Shown: in pieces, positions 54,418-60,657 of the stretch | Layout: each line of letters starts with the position of its first letter | Position numbering within the stretch: the stretch's first letter is position 1 | The notes under the pieces: generated by a model | The model's input: the letters and a program-made list of their open reading frames with translations, nothing else | The model's database searches: none | What the model was told of the DNA's origin: nothing | NCBI GenBank assembly: GCA_020024635.1 | Contig: JAHHTL010000008.1 | Span: 1-60,657, forward strand | Reading direction: 5' to 3' | Source of the DNA: Ruminococcus sp. | Lineage (GTDB): Bacteria > Bacillota > Clostridia > Lachnospirales > Lachnospiraceae | DNA: 60,657 bases | Translations under genes and position numbers: made by a program

Positions 54418-54447
54418 TTGACAAATATAGTTATAAAAGGGTACAAT
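54418..54447 (+). promoter_or_regulatory. Promoter of the rhomboid-like gene
   Basis: TTGACA (54418-54423), 18-nt spacer, TACAAT (54442-54447), about 38 nt before TTG 54485. Confidence 0.6.
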
Positions 54448-54484
54448 TAGAAACTGAGAAGAAGTAAAATAAGGAGAGAGTAGA

Positions 54485-55315
54485 TTGAACTGGTTAAGCA
54501 AATTAGAAAAAAAATACGGCCGGTATGCGATTCATAATTTAATGATGTATCTGATTGGCGGATATGCATTTGGTTATATTACAGCGTACCTAATGCCAGA
54601 AATGCTCAAGTTACTTACACTAGAGCCGGCACTGATTTTAAAGGGAGAGATTTGGAGAATCGTAAGTTGGGTGTTAGTACCACCGCCAGGAAGTCTGGTG
54701 ACTATTGTGATTATGAGTCTGTTATACTATTCCCTAGGAACATCTTTAGAGCACACATGGGGAGCGTTTCGCTTTAATGTTTACATTTTTTCAGGTGTTT
54801 TATTTACGGTAATTGGTGCATTTATTTTGTACTTTATTACGGGTGCGTCGTATGGGATTGGATATTTCTTTAGTACGTATTATATCAATCTTTCTATATT
54901 CCTTGCGTTTGCGGTCAGTTATCCTGATATGGAGTTATTGTTGTACTTCATTCTTCCAATTAAGATTAAATGGCTGGCAGTTGTGTATGCTGTTATGGTT
55001 ATTTTCCAGTTTGTACAGGGAAACATAGTTACGCGGGTTGCAATCGGTGCATCGTTGCTTAATTTTGTGATTTTTTTCTTGTCAAGTCGAAGTGTAAGAC
55101 CATATACACCAAAGCAGAGAGCTAGGAAAGCAAAGTTTAAACAACAGGTGAAAACAAAAGAAAAAATTTATCCAGGCGGTGCGCATCATAAATGCACTGT
55201 ATGTGGAAGAACAGAGTTAGATGATCCTACATTAGAATTTCGTTATTGTTCGAAATGTAATGGGAATCACGAATACTGTCAGGACCATCTTTTTAGTCAT
55301 GAACATATTAAATAA
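54485..55315 (+). CDS. Rhomboid-like membrane protein without catalytic dyad, with C-terminal zinc-binding domain
   Basis: 276 aa from TTG 54485 (AAGGAGAG upstream). Six membrane helices (residues 15-205) follow the rhomboid plan: a WRIVSWVLVPP segment as in L1, SLLYYSLGTSLEHTWG as in TM2. At the place of the GxSG serine the sequence is STYYINLSIFLAFAVSYPD (from S130), with Tyr where Ser is expected. No His is found in the last helix (VAIGASLLNFVIF). The tail carries C237-x2-C240, C255-x2-C258, H262, C265, H268 and H272, a likely zinc-binding domain in the cytoplasm. It is probably a pseudoprotease of rhomboid type, binding but not cutting membrane proteins; inference. Followed by pyk after 24 nt. 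Confidence 0.75.
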   Translation: MNWLSKLEKKYGRYAIHNLMMYLIGGYAFGYITAYLMPEMLKLLTLEPALILKGEIWRIVSWVLVPPPGSLVTIVIMSLLYYSLGTSLEHTWGAFRFNVYIFSGVLFTVIGAFILYFITGASYGIGYFFSTYYINLSIFLAFAVSYPDMELLLYFILPIKIKWLAVVYAVMVIFQFVQGNIVTRVAIGASLLNFVIFFLSSRSVRPYTPKQRARKAKFKQQVKTKEKIYPGGAHHKCTVCGRTELDDPTLEFRYCSKCNGNHEYCQDHLFSHEHIK

Positions 55316-55339
55316 TAAAATCACAGAGGAGAACAGTAG

Positions 55340-56776
55340 ATGAAAAAAACAAAAATCGTATGTACCATGGGACCAAATACAAATGACAGAGAATTGATGC
55401 GTCAGTTGATCCGCAATGGAATGGATGTAGCACGTTTTAATTTTTCTCACGGTGATCATGCTGAACAAAAGGGAAGAATGGACCAACTAAAACAGCTTAG
55501 AGAAGAAGAGCATGCAAATACAGCAATCCTTCTTGATACCAAAGGTCCAGAGATCAGAACAGGGGTTCTTGAAGACGGAAAAAAAGTGTATCTTGAAAAA
55601 GATGATGAGTTTATCCTTACAAAAGAAGAAATTATTGGAAATCGAAAAAGAGTGTCTATAACCTATGCAGGACTTGTTGAAGACGTAGTAAGCGGTACTA
55701 GGATTTTGATTGATGATGGACTTATTGAACTACAGGTTACAGGTACTACAGATACAGATATTATTTGTACCGTTTTAAATGGTGGTGAGCTTGGAGAAAG
55801 AAAAGGTGTGAATGTACCAAATGTTTCCGTAAGATTACCAGCAATTACAGACAAAGATAAAGAAGATATTAAGTTTGGTGTGGAGCAAGATATCGATTTT
55901 ATTGCAGCATCTTTTGTTAGAAATGCAGAATGCATTTTGGAAATTAAAGCATATTTAAAAGAATTAAATGCACCGTATATTCCGATTATTGCAAAGATTG
56001 AAAATGCGGAGGGAATCCAGAATATAGATGAGATTATCCGTGCAGCAGATGGAATTATGGTTGCAAGAGGGGATCTTGGAGTTGAAATTCCGGCGGAGGA
56101 ACTTCCATATCTTCAAAAAATGCTAATCCAGAAATGTAATGCGAATTTTAAAACAGTTATTACAGCAACCCAGATGTTGGATTCTATGATGCGAAATCCA
56201 AGACCTACAAGAGCGGAAGTTACGGATGTTGCAAATGCAGTATACGATGGTACAGATGCAGTGATGCTTTCAGGCGAGACAGCACAAGGGAAATATCCAT
56301 TGGAATCACTGAATATGATGGTACACATTGTACAAAATGCAGAAAAGCACTTAGACTATTGTATAAAGCCTAAAAACACCAGTGATCATTTAAAAGCGGG
56401 TGTGTCAGATGCCATCAGCTATGCATCTGTTTTAGCAGCGGAAAATCTAAATGCAAAATGTATTATCACACCTTCTATTACAGGTGCTACAGCAAGAGTG
56501 GTTTCAAACCTAAAACCAAAACAAGAAATTCTTGGTGTAACTCCAAATGAGAGAAGTCTTAGAAGAATGTCGATTTACTGGGGAGTGCATCCATTGAAAT
56601 CACTTGCTTCTAATACAACGGATGATATTTGTTCGGCAGCTGTTGACCTTGCCCATGCAAAAAATTATGTGGAACCAGGAGATGTTGTTGTATTAACAGC
56701 AGGAATTCCTTCTCCAAATATTCAGAATGAAAAAAGTGGCATCAGCAATATGATGCGTATTACTATTGTGGAATAG
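55340..56776 (+). CDS. pyk: Pyruvate kinase
   Basis: 478 aa. Makes pyruvate and ATP from PEP. TKIVCTMGPNTND at the start, the signature IIAKIENAEGIQNIDEI with the catalytic Lys, MVARGDLGVEIP and MLSGETAQGKYP. The C-terminal allosteric domain is present, but the extra PEP-utiliser-like domain of Bacillus pyruvate kinase is not. RBS AGAGGAG. The last glycolytic step, away from the gap cluster. Confidence 0.96.
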   Translation: MKKTKIVCTMGPNTNDRELMRQLIRNGMDVARFNFSHGDHAEQKGRMDQLKQLREEEHANTAILLDTKGPEIRTGVLEDGKKVYLEKDDEFILTKEEIIGNRKRVSITYAGLVEDVVSGTRILIDDGLIELQVTGTTDTDIICTVLNGGELGERKGVNVPNVSVRLPAITDKDKEDIKFGVEQDIDFIAASFVRNAECILEIKAYLKELNAPYIPIIAKIENAEGIQNIDEIIRAADGIMVARGDLGVEIPAEELPYLQKMLIQKCNANFKTVITATQMLDSMMRNPRPTRAEVTDVANAVYDGTDAVMLSGETAQGKYPLESLNMMVHIVQNAEKHLDYCIKPKNTSDHLKAGVSDAISYASVLAAENLNAKCIITPSITGATARVVSNLKPKQEILGVTPNERSLRRMSIYWGVHPLKSLASNTTDDICSAAVDLAHAKNYVEPGDVVVLTAGIPSPNIQNEKSGISNMMRITIVE

Positions 56777-56788
56777 GAGTACAAAAAG

Positions 56789-58063
56789 ATGAAAAAAATC
56801 CCTTTTGTGACAAAGAAGCAAGTCGAGGAAATTGTAAAAGAGCATCCGACACCGTTTCATTTATACGATGAAAAAGGAATAAAAGAAAATGTAAAGGCTT
56901 TGAAAAAAGCCTTTGCTTGGAATAAAGGGTATAAAGAATATTTTGCAGTGAAAGCAACTCCAAATCCGTTTTTGATCGATCTATTAAAAGAATATGGGTG
57001 TGGATGCGATTGTTCTTCTTATACAGAGCTAATGCTTTCAGAAGCCATAGGAGTTACGGGAGAAAATATTATGTTTTCATCCAATGATACTCCGGCAGAA
57101 GATTTTGTGCTTGCGGATCAGCTTGGAGCGATTATTAATTTGGATGATTTTACACATGTCGACTTTTTGGAAAAAGCGATTGGACATATTCCGGAAATAA
57201 TTAGTTGCCGTTTTAATCCAGGGGGGATATTCAAGATTAGCAATGATATTATGGATAACCCAGGCGATTCCAAATATGGTATGACAGAAGAACAGATGAT
57301 TTGTGCGTTTCGCACATTGAAAGAAAAAGGTGCAAAGGAATTTGGAATTCATGCATTTCTTGCAAGTAATACAGTTACAAATGAATATTATCCGATGCTT
57401 GCAAAAGTATTATTTGAACTAGCGGTTCGATTGAAAAAGGAAACAGGCGTACACATTAAATTTATTAATCTTTCTGGAGGAATAGGGATACCATATCGCC
57501 CAGATCAAGAACCAAATGATATTATGGCTATCGGAGAAGGTGTGCGTAAAGTTTATGAAGAAGTACTTGTTCCGGAGAATATGGGAGACGTGGCGATTTA
57601 TACAGAGTTAGGACGTTTTATGATGGGACCTTATGGTTGTCTTGTGACAAAGGCGATTCATGAAAAGCATACACACAAAGAATACATTGGCGTGGATGCT
57701 TGCGCTGTGAATTTGATGCGTCCAGCTATGTATGGAGCATATCATCACATTACCGTACTTGGGAAAGAAGCAGAAGAGTGCGATTGCACATATGATATTA
57801 CAGGATCGTTGTGTGAAAACAACGACAAGTTTGCTATAGACAGATGTCTTCCAAAGATTGAGGTTGGAGATTATCTTGTGATTCATGATACAGGAGCACA
57901 TGGATTTTCGATGGGATATAATTATAATGGAAAATTAAAATCTGCAGAGCTCCTTTTGAAAGAAGATGGAAGTGTAAAAATGATAAGAAGGGCAGAAAAA
58001 CCTTCAGATTATTTTGCAACCTTCGATTGTTTTGAGATTGGAAAGAAACTAATATCAAAATAA
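56789..58063 (+). CDS. lysA: Diaminopimelate decarboxylase-like PLP enzyme
   Basis: 424 aa, fold-type III PLP enzyme. PLP Lys in KEYFAVKATPNPFLI (about residue 54), NLSGGIGIPYRPDQEP for the phosphate, ELGRFMMGPYGCLV, and active Cys in YDITGSLCENNDKFA. The family also contains carboxynorspermidine and other decarboxylases, but the ITGSLCEN pattern favours lysine synthesis. Starts 12 nt after pyk, so co-transcribed. Confidence 0.85.
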   Translation: MKKIPFVTKKQVEEIVKEHPTPFHLYDEKGIKENVKALKKAFAWNKGYKEYFAVKATPNPFLIDLLKEYGCGCDCSSYTELMLSEAIGVTGENIMFSSNDTPAEDFVLADQLGAIINLDDFTHVDFLEKAIGHIPEIISCRFNPGGIFKISNDIMDNPGDSKYGMTEEQMICAFRTLKEKGAKEFGIHAFLASNTVTNEYYPMLAKVLFELAVRLKKETGVHIKFINLSGGIGIPYRPDQEPNDIMAIGEGVRKVYEEVLVPENMGDVAIYTELGRFMMGPYGCLVTKAIHEKHTHKEYIGVDACAVNLMRPAMYGAYHHITVLGKEAEECDCTYDITGSLCENNDKFAIDRCLPKIEVGDYLVIHDTGAHGFSMGYNYNGKLKSAELLLKEDGSVKMIRRAEKPSDYFATFDCFEIGKKLISK

Positions 58064-58075
58064 TATAAAAAATGC

Positions 58076-58104
58076 TTGCATTTTTGAAAACGATGTGCTA
58101 GTAT
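58076..58104 (+). promoter_or_regulatory. Promoter of tRNA-Leu
   Basis: TTGCAT (58076-58081), 17-nt spacer, TAGTAT (58099-58104), 35 nt before the mature tRNA 5' end. Confidence 0.6.
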
Positions 58105-58109
58105 TAAAG

Positions 58110-58135
58110 ACGGCTCAGTTAATTGCTTGAGCCGT
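58110..58135 (+). other. 5' leader hairpin of tRNA-Leu
   Basis: ACGGCTCA (58110-58117) pairs with TGAGCCGT (58128-58135), 8 bp with a 10-nt loop, ending 4 nt before the tRNA. It occupies nearly the whole leader and could guide or delay RNase P cleavage. Confidence 0.45.
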
Positions 58136-58139
58136 ATGA

Positions 58140-58222
58140 GCGGATGTGGCGGAATGGCAGACGCACAAGACTCAAAATCTTGCGGGGGTGACCTCGTGTG
58201 GGTTCAAGTCCCACCATCCGCA
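58140..58222 (+). tRNA. tRNA-Leu (anticodon CAA)
   Basis: Acceptor GCGGATG (58140-58146) pairs with CATCCGC (58215-58221), discriminator A at 58222. The anticodon loop is CTCAAAA, giving CAA, which reads the Leu codon UUG. A long variable arm (CGGGGGTGACCTCG), typical for tRNA-Leu, and a T arm GTGGG-TTCAAGT-CCCAC are present. CCA is not encoded. An integrase gene starts shortly downstream on the other strand, so the 3' part is the likely attachment site. Confidence 0.95.
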
Positions 58223-58227
58223 TAATT

Positions 58228-58270
58228 AAAAACCTGCAACCAACGTATTTACAATGGTTGCAGGTTTTTT
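58228..58270. terminator. Bidirectional terminator after tRNA-Leu
   Basis: A 15-base arm at 58228-58242 pairs perfectly with 58255-58269 around a 12-nt loop, then T6. On the minus strand the A run gives a T tract, so it also ends the integrase transcript. Confidence 0.85.
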
Positions 58271-58280
58271 GTTTGTGAAA

Positions 58281-58300
58281 AGGGGCAAAAAAGGGGCAAA
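58281..58300. repeat. Tandem 9-bp repeat next to the integrase stop
   Basis: AGGGGCAAA occurs at 58281-58289 and 58292-58300, an 11-bp period, between the attachment tRNA and the integrase. Such helically phased short repeats are typical of integrase arm-binding sites; inference from position. Confidence 0.4.
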
Positions 58301-58304
58301 TCAA

Positions 58305-59411
58305 TTAAATTATTTTTATATTTTTAATCTCTTGGTTGTCTTTTTCTTTAAGTTTTTCTGTTACATGCAAATAAATTTCTCGTGTGATTGCACTGGTTTC
58401 ATGTCCTAGTCTTCTAGAGATGATATCGATGTTCACTCCTTGCTCCATGAGCAAACTTGCATGAGTATGCCTTAATGTGTGAGGTGTAATGGTCCTGTGA
58501 AGAGCAGAAAGCGTGTTTTCACGAAGATATTTGTTGTAGGCATAATAATCTATATGTTTTCCATTAATCCCCTCAAAAAAGAGATTAGAGGGTTCATATC
58601 CATTAAGTAATCGTTCTTCTATCATACATATTTTTATTTTTTTACACACATCTATAAGCTCATCCTGGATAAATACATCTCTAATAGAACACAGAGTTTT
58701 TGGAGTGTTCACGATTTTATTTACTGAATCCCATGTTTTGGTGACGTGGATTAGACGTTCGTCAAGATCCACATCATTTTTTAAAAGAGAAGCAGCTTCT
58801 CCAAAGCGAAGACCAGATAATACTAGGAATTGGGTTAAAAGTTTCCATTTAGGAACTTTCATAGCTTTTAATAAAAGATGTACTTCTGATGATTCAAGAA
58901 ATTTATCTTGTATTTTTTCTCTATGAGGAACATCTTTAAATGGTTCAAGTTTATCCAAATAAGAAATATCAGTTACTAGATCATTATGATACCCCCAGCG
59001 GATTAAAGCTTTAAAACGCACTAAATGTTCGTTTAAGGTACCAGGTTCTTTTCTGGTAGACAGTAGAGCGGTGCGTACATAATTGGCATTTAAGCGTTCT
59101 ATGAGTGTGTCTTCACCAAGAATAGCTGCAAGTGTTTTACATGCAAAATAATTGCGCTTGTAAGTAGATTGTTTTACTGTTACAGCTTGATCTTTGCGAT
59201 ATTCTTCTATTAATTCTTGAAGAGTTAAATTCTTTTGTTGTACTGGAGTAAATTGAGTCATTTTATCTTGCAACAAGCGTTCGGCCATTTTTCTGCTTTG
59301 AGCAGTGTTCTTGTCTAAGGTGACAGAAACTTTCTTTTGCTTTCCGGTTATATAATCAGTGTAGCGTTCTACAAATTTAAATTTTCCATTTTCTTGTTTT
59401 TCTACCCACAT
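58305..59411 (-). CDS. int: Tyrosine-type site-specific integrase
   Basis: 368 aa from ATG 59411, with AGGAAG 6 nt upstream; the ATG at 59417 touches that site. N-terminal arm-binding domain (WVEKQENGKFKFVERYTDYITGK), SAM-like core-binding domain (about 60-160), catalytic domain with Arg in SGLRFGEA, His-x-x-Arg in TPHTLRHTHASLL, LGHETS and Tyr in TREIYLHVTE. Length fits phage and ICE integrases. It faces the 3' end of tRNA-Leu, the usual layout for an element integrated in a tRNA gene. Confidence 0.93.
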   Translation of the reverse strand: MWVEKQENGKFKFVERYTDYITGKQKKVSVTLDKNTAQSRKMAERLLQDKMTQFTPVQQKNLTLQELIEEYRKDQAVTVKQSTYKRNYFACKTLAAILGEDTLIERLNANYVRTALLSTRKEPGTLNEHLVRFKALIRWGYHNDLVTDISYLDKLEPFKDVPHREKIQDKFLESSEVHLLLKAMKVPKWKLLTQFLVLSGLRFGEAASLLKNDVDLDERLIHVTKTWDSVNKIVNTPKTLCSIRDVFIQDELIDVCKKIKICMIEERLLNGYEPSNLFFEGINGKHIDYYAYNKYLRENTLSALHRTITPHTLRHTHASLLMEQGVNIDIISRRLGHETSAITREIYLHVTEKLKEKDNQEIKNIKII

Positions 59412-59470
59412 GATCATCTTCCTTTCTTAAAAAAGAGTATAAAAATAACAGCTAGCGAACGATAGTTCTC

Positions 59471-59499
59471 TTGCAAGCTGCTTCCGAAAATGATACAAT
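59471..59499 (+). promoter_or_regulatory. Promoter of a small RNA divergent from int
   Basis: TTGCAA (59471-59476), exactly 17 nt, TACAAT (59494-59499). It points away from the integrase into a 70-nt segment with a hairpin and a terminator but no ORF. Confidence 0.6.
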
Positions 59500-59505
59500 A
59501 TACCT

Positions 59506-59572
59506 GTTATGAAGTTGCATATCTTCGGATATGTATTGCCGTCTCTGTGTTACCAGCACAGAGGCGGTTTTT
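59506..59572 (+). ncRNA. Candidate small RNA of the integrated element
   Basis: Expected transcript of about 67 nt. It holds an 8-bp hairpin TGCATATC-TTCG-GATATGTA (59516-59535) capped by a stable UUCG tetraloop. An 11-bp terminator follows (59539-59549 with 59557-59567, one G-T pair, 7-nt loop) with T5. A well-spaced promoter lies directly upstream. No ORF is present. It lies between the PH-domain gene and int, both on the other strand, and does not overlap either. A regulatory role for excision or copy control is possible but not shown. Confidence 0.55.
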
Positions 59573-59592
59573 ATTATCTGTATTATAACTAT

Positions 59593-59967
59593 TTACAAGA
59601 CATAAGAAGCTATTGTTTTGTTTATAATTTGAACATTAGAATTAGAAGAAAAATCAAATACTATTTTTCCTAAACCACTGAAGACAACAGTTAGTTCTGA
59701 ATCCATATCAAAAGTACTAGCGCTTTCAATGGAAAAAGCTTGCATCTTTGAATAAGGTAGAGAAGTATAATCTTTCTTCATACCAGTAATTCCTTGTACA
59801 TTGCAAGCAATAATTCGTTTGTTTGTAAAAATAACATAGTCTCTTAATGAAGAATAATATCCAACAATTTCTTCATTATCGATGAGCAAATCATAAATTT
59901 CTTTAGGAATGTGCTTTTCTTTTACCTTGCTTAATTTGAATACTTTTTTATTTTGAAAATCAATCAT
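59593..59967 (-). CDS. Bacterial PH-domain protein
   Basis: 124 aa, no membrane segment. The strand pattern EEIVGYYSSLRDYVIFTNKRIIACNVQG, then DYTSLPYSKMQAFSIES and a C-terminal helix (VQIINKTIASYVL), fits the bacterial pleckstrin-homology fold. Such proteins are common accessory genes in Firmicutes prophages and ICEs, often close to the integrase. Ligand or partner unknown. RBS AAGGAGG upstream of ATG 59967. Confidence 0.7.
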   Translation of the reverse strand: MIDFQNKKVFKLSKVKEKHIPKEIYDLLIDNEEIVGYYSSLRDYVIFTNKRIIACNVQGITGMKKDYTSLPYSKMQAFSIESASTFDMDSELTVVFSGLGKIVFDFSSNSNVQIINKTIASYVL

Positions 59968-60007
59968 GCTAGTTCCTCCTTACGATGATGTGAAATGAAA
60001 ACAATAA

Positions 60008-60657
60008 TTATTTTTGTTTCATTTTTTGACTAATTCTAAATTGTTCGGCATCTGGGACATCAATGAATTCAACTGTTTTATCAAAATGTTTTCTTACAAC
60101 TTCTTTAATTTCATCTAAGGTAACATTAAAGAATTCTCTTCTTGTATTTACCATATTAAGTTTTCTATCCTCAAATGCTTTATGCAAAGCAGCTTCCAAA
60201 GCTGGAGCATTGTCAGAAAAAATCATAGCATGTACATCAAAGTTAAATGGAACAGAAGCATCACCAAGTTCATCAACACGATCTTGAGGATCTAATCGTC
60301 TTGTCATACCAATTTTGTAAACGTTTTCTCCAAAAGCACCAATATTTGAAATAACGTAAACATATCCAGCTTTTTGATTAGCCTCACGATAGTCTATATC
60401 TTTCATAGACTTATCTATTTCTATTAATTGTAGTTCAAGTTCTTTTTTCTTGGCAAGAAGATCAGAATTTCCTGGAGATTCTAAAAGTTGTTTGGTTATT
60501 TTCTCAAGAGCGGATTGATAATGCGTTTGCTCTTTTTCTATTTTCTTTCGTTGAGCTTCAATTTCTTTTTGCAAACGAGCAGCTTCTCTCATTTCAGCTC
60601 TAGCATCCTTTTGAGCTTCCTTTTCTTCTTGTTTTTTCATTTGATATTCAAAAGCAA
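60008..60657 (-). CDS. DUF4041 / T5orf172 (GIY-YIG superfamily) protein, partial
   Basis: The frame is open to the right window edge (reads AFEYQ before the ATG at 60640), so this is the C-terminal part of a longer gene. Visible are a charged coiled coil (QEEKEAQKDARAEMREAARL, to about residue 85), then the T5orf172 domain: AGYVYVISNIGAFGENVYKIGMTRRLDPQDRVDELGD, with the GIY-YIG-type strands and an Arg, and HKAFEDRKLNMVNTRREFF. These proteins are seen in phages and integrative elements; nuclease activity is likely but unproven, and a defence role is speculation. Confidence 0.8.
   Translation of the reverse strand, partial: AFEYQMKKQEEKEAQKDARAEMREAARLQKEIEAQRKKIEKEQTHYQSALEKITKQLLESPGNSDLLAKKKELELQLIEIDKSMKDIDYREANQKAGYVYVISNIGAFGENVYKIGMTRRLDPQDRVDELGDASVPFNFDVHAMIFSDNAPALEAALHKAFEDRKLNMVNTRREFFNVTLDEIKEVVRKHFDKTVEFIDVPDAEQFRISQKMKQK

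Noticed and set aside
1..60657. CRISPR arrays, rRNA genes or selenocysteine machinery genes
   Set aside because: No regularly spaced direct repeats, no rRNA sequence and no selA, selB, selC or selD were recognised in the window.

Overview
The window looks like chromosome of a low-GC, anaerobic, spore-forming Clostridia, most likely a Lachnospiraceae gut bacterium. Pointers are SpoIIM and SpoVB-like genes, a DUF5717/DUF5716 pair, PduS/PduT-type microcompartment proteins, an IscR/NifS/NifU/MnmA cluster, a gap-pgk-tpiA-gpmI glycolytic run, a YbiT-type ABC-F protein and a giant 2-hydroxyacyl-CoA-dehydratase activase. The lineage call is inference from gene content; no 16S gene is present.

Layout. 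1-2085 is an accessory scrap: the 3' end of an unknown gene, a tiny ORF, a sigma-70-like regulator with an in-frame amber codon near its expected N terminus, and a truncated IS481/IS3-like transposase. 2086-9445 holds aroA (-), an EF-G paralogue (+), an ArsC/Spx-family gene whose active-site Cys codon is TGA (candidate selenoprotein), and a minus-strand group of a CobD/HisC-like aminotransferase with an orphan pduS-pduT pair. 9579-20967 is one long plus-strand run: DUF5717, DUF5716 (Hsp70/actin-like) and a TPR protein, then purB, a split ThrE-type exporter, gltX and a short UvrD-like helicase. 20997-25462 has a DUF1292 gene (-) and an operon of a sugar-binding lipoprotein, a GH13 protein that has lost its catalytic residues, a DUF5662 protein and a histidine phosphatase. 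25517-38055 has the ABC-F gene (-), ppk1, galM, topB, a hexapeptide transferase, recA (with LexA box), recX, rny, a Nudix hydrolase and spoIIM. 38096-49792 has a SpoVB-like flippase (-), the Fe-S/thiolation operon iscR-nifS-nifU-mnmA-hisK, the glycolytic genes, a GreA-family factor and a HAD phosphatase. 50018-58063 has the 1416-residue activase (-), a rhomboid-like protein without catalytic residues, pyk and lysA.

From tRNA-Leu(CAA) at 58140 to the right edge is the left end of an integrated element: a tyrosine integrase, a probable small divergent RNA, a PH-domain protein and a truncated DUF4041/GIY-YIG (T5orf172) gene.

The strongest candidates for new biology are the UGA-containing ArsC-like gene with a plausible bacterial SECIS hairpin, the conserved-looking DUF5717-DUF5716-TPR module of unknown function, the intact but catalytically dead GH13 protein next to a sugar-binding lipoprotein, and the small RNA beside the integrase. 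No CRISPR array, rRNA or selenocysteine machinery gene was seen. All family calls are by eye from motifs; no database search was run.
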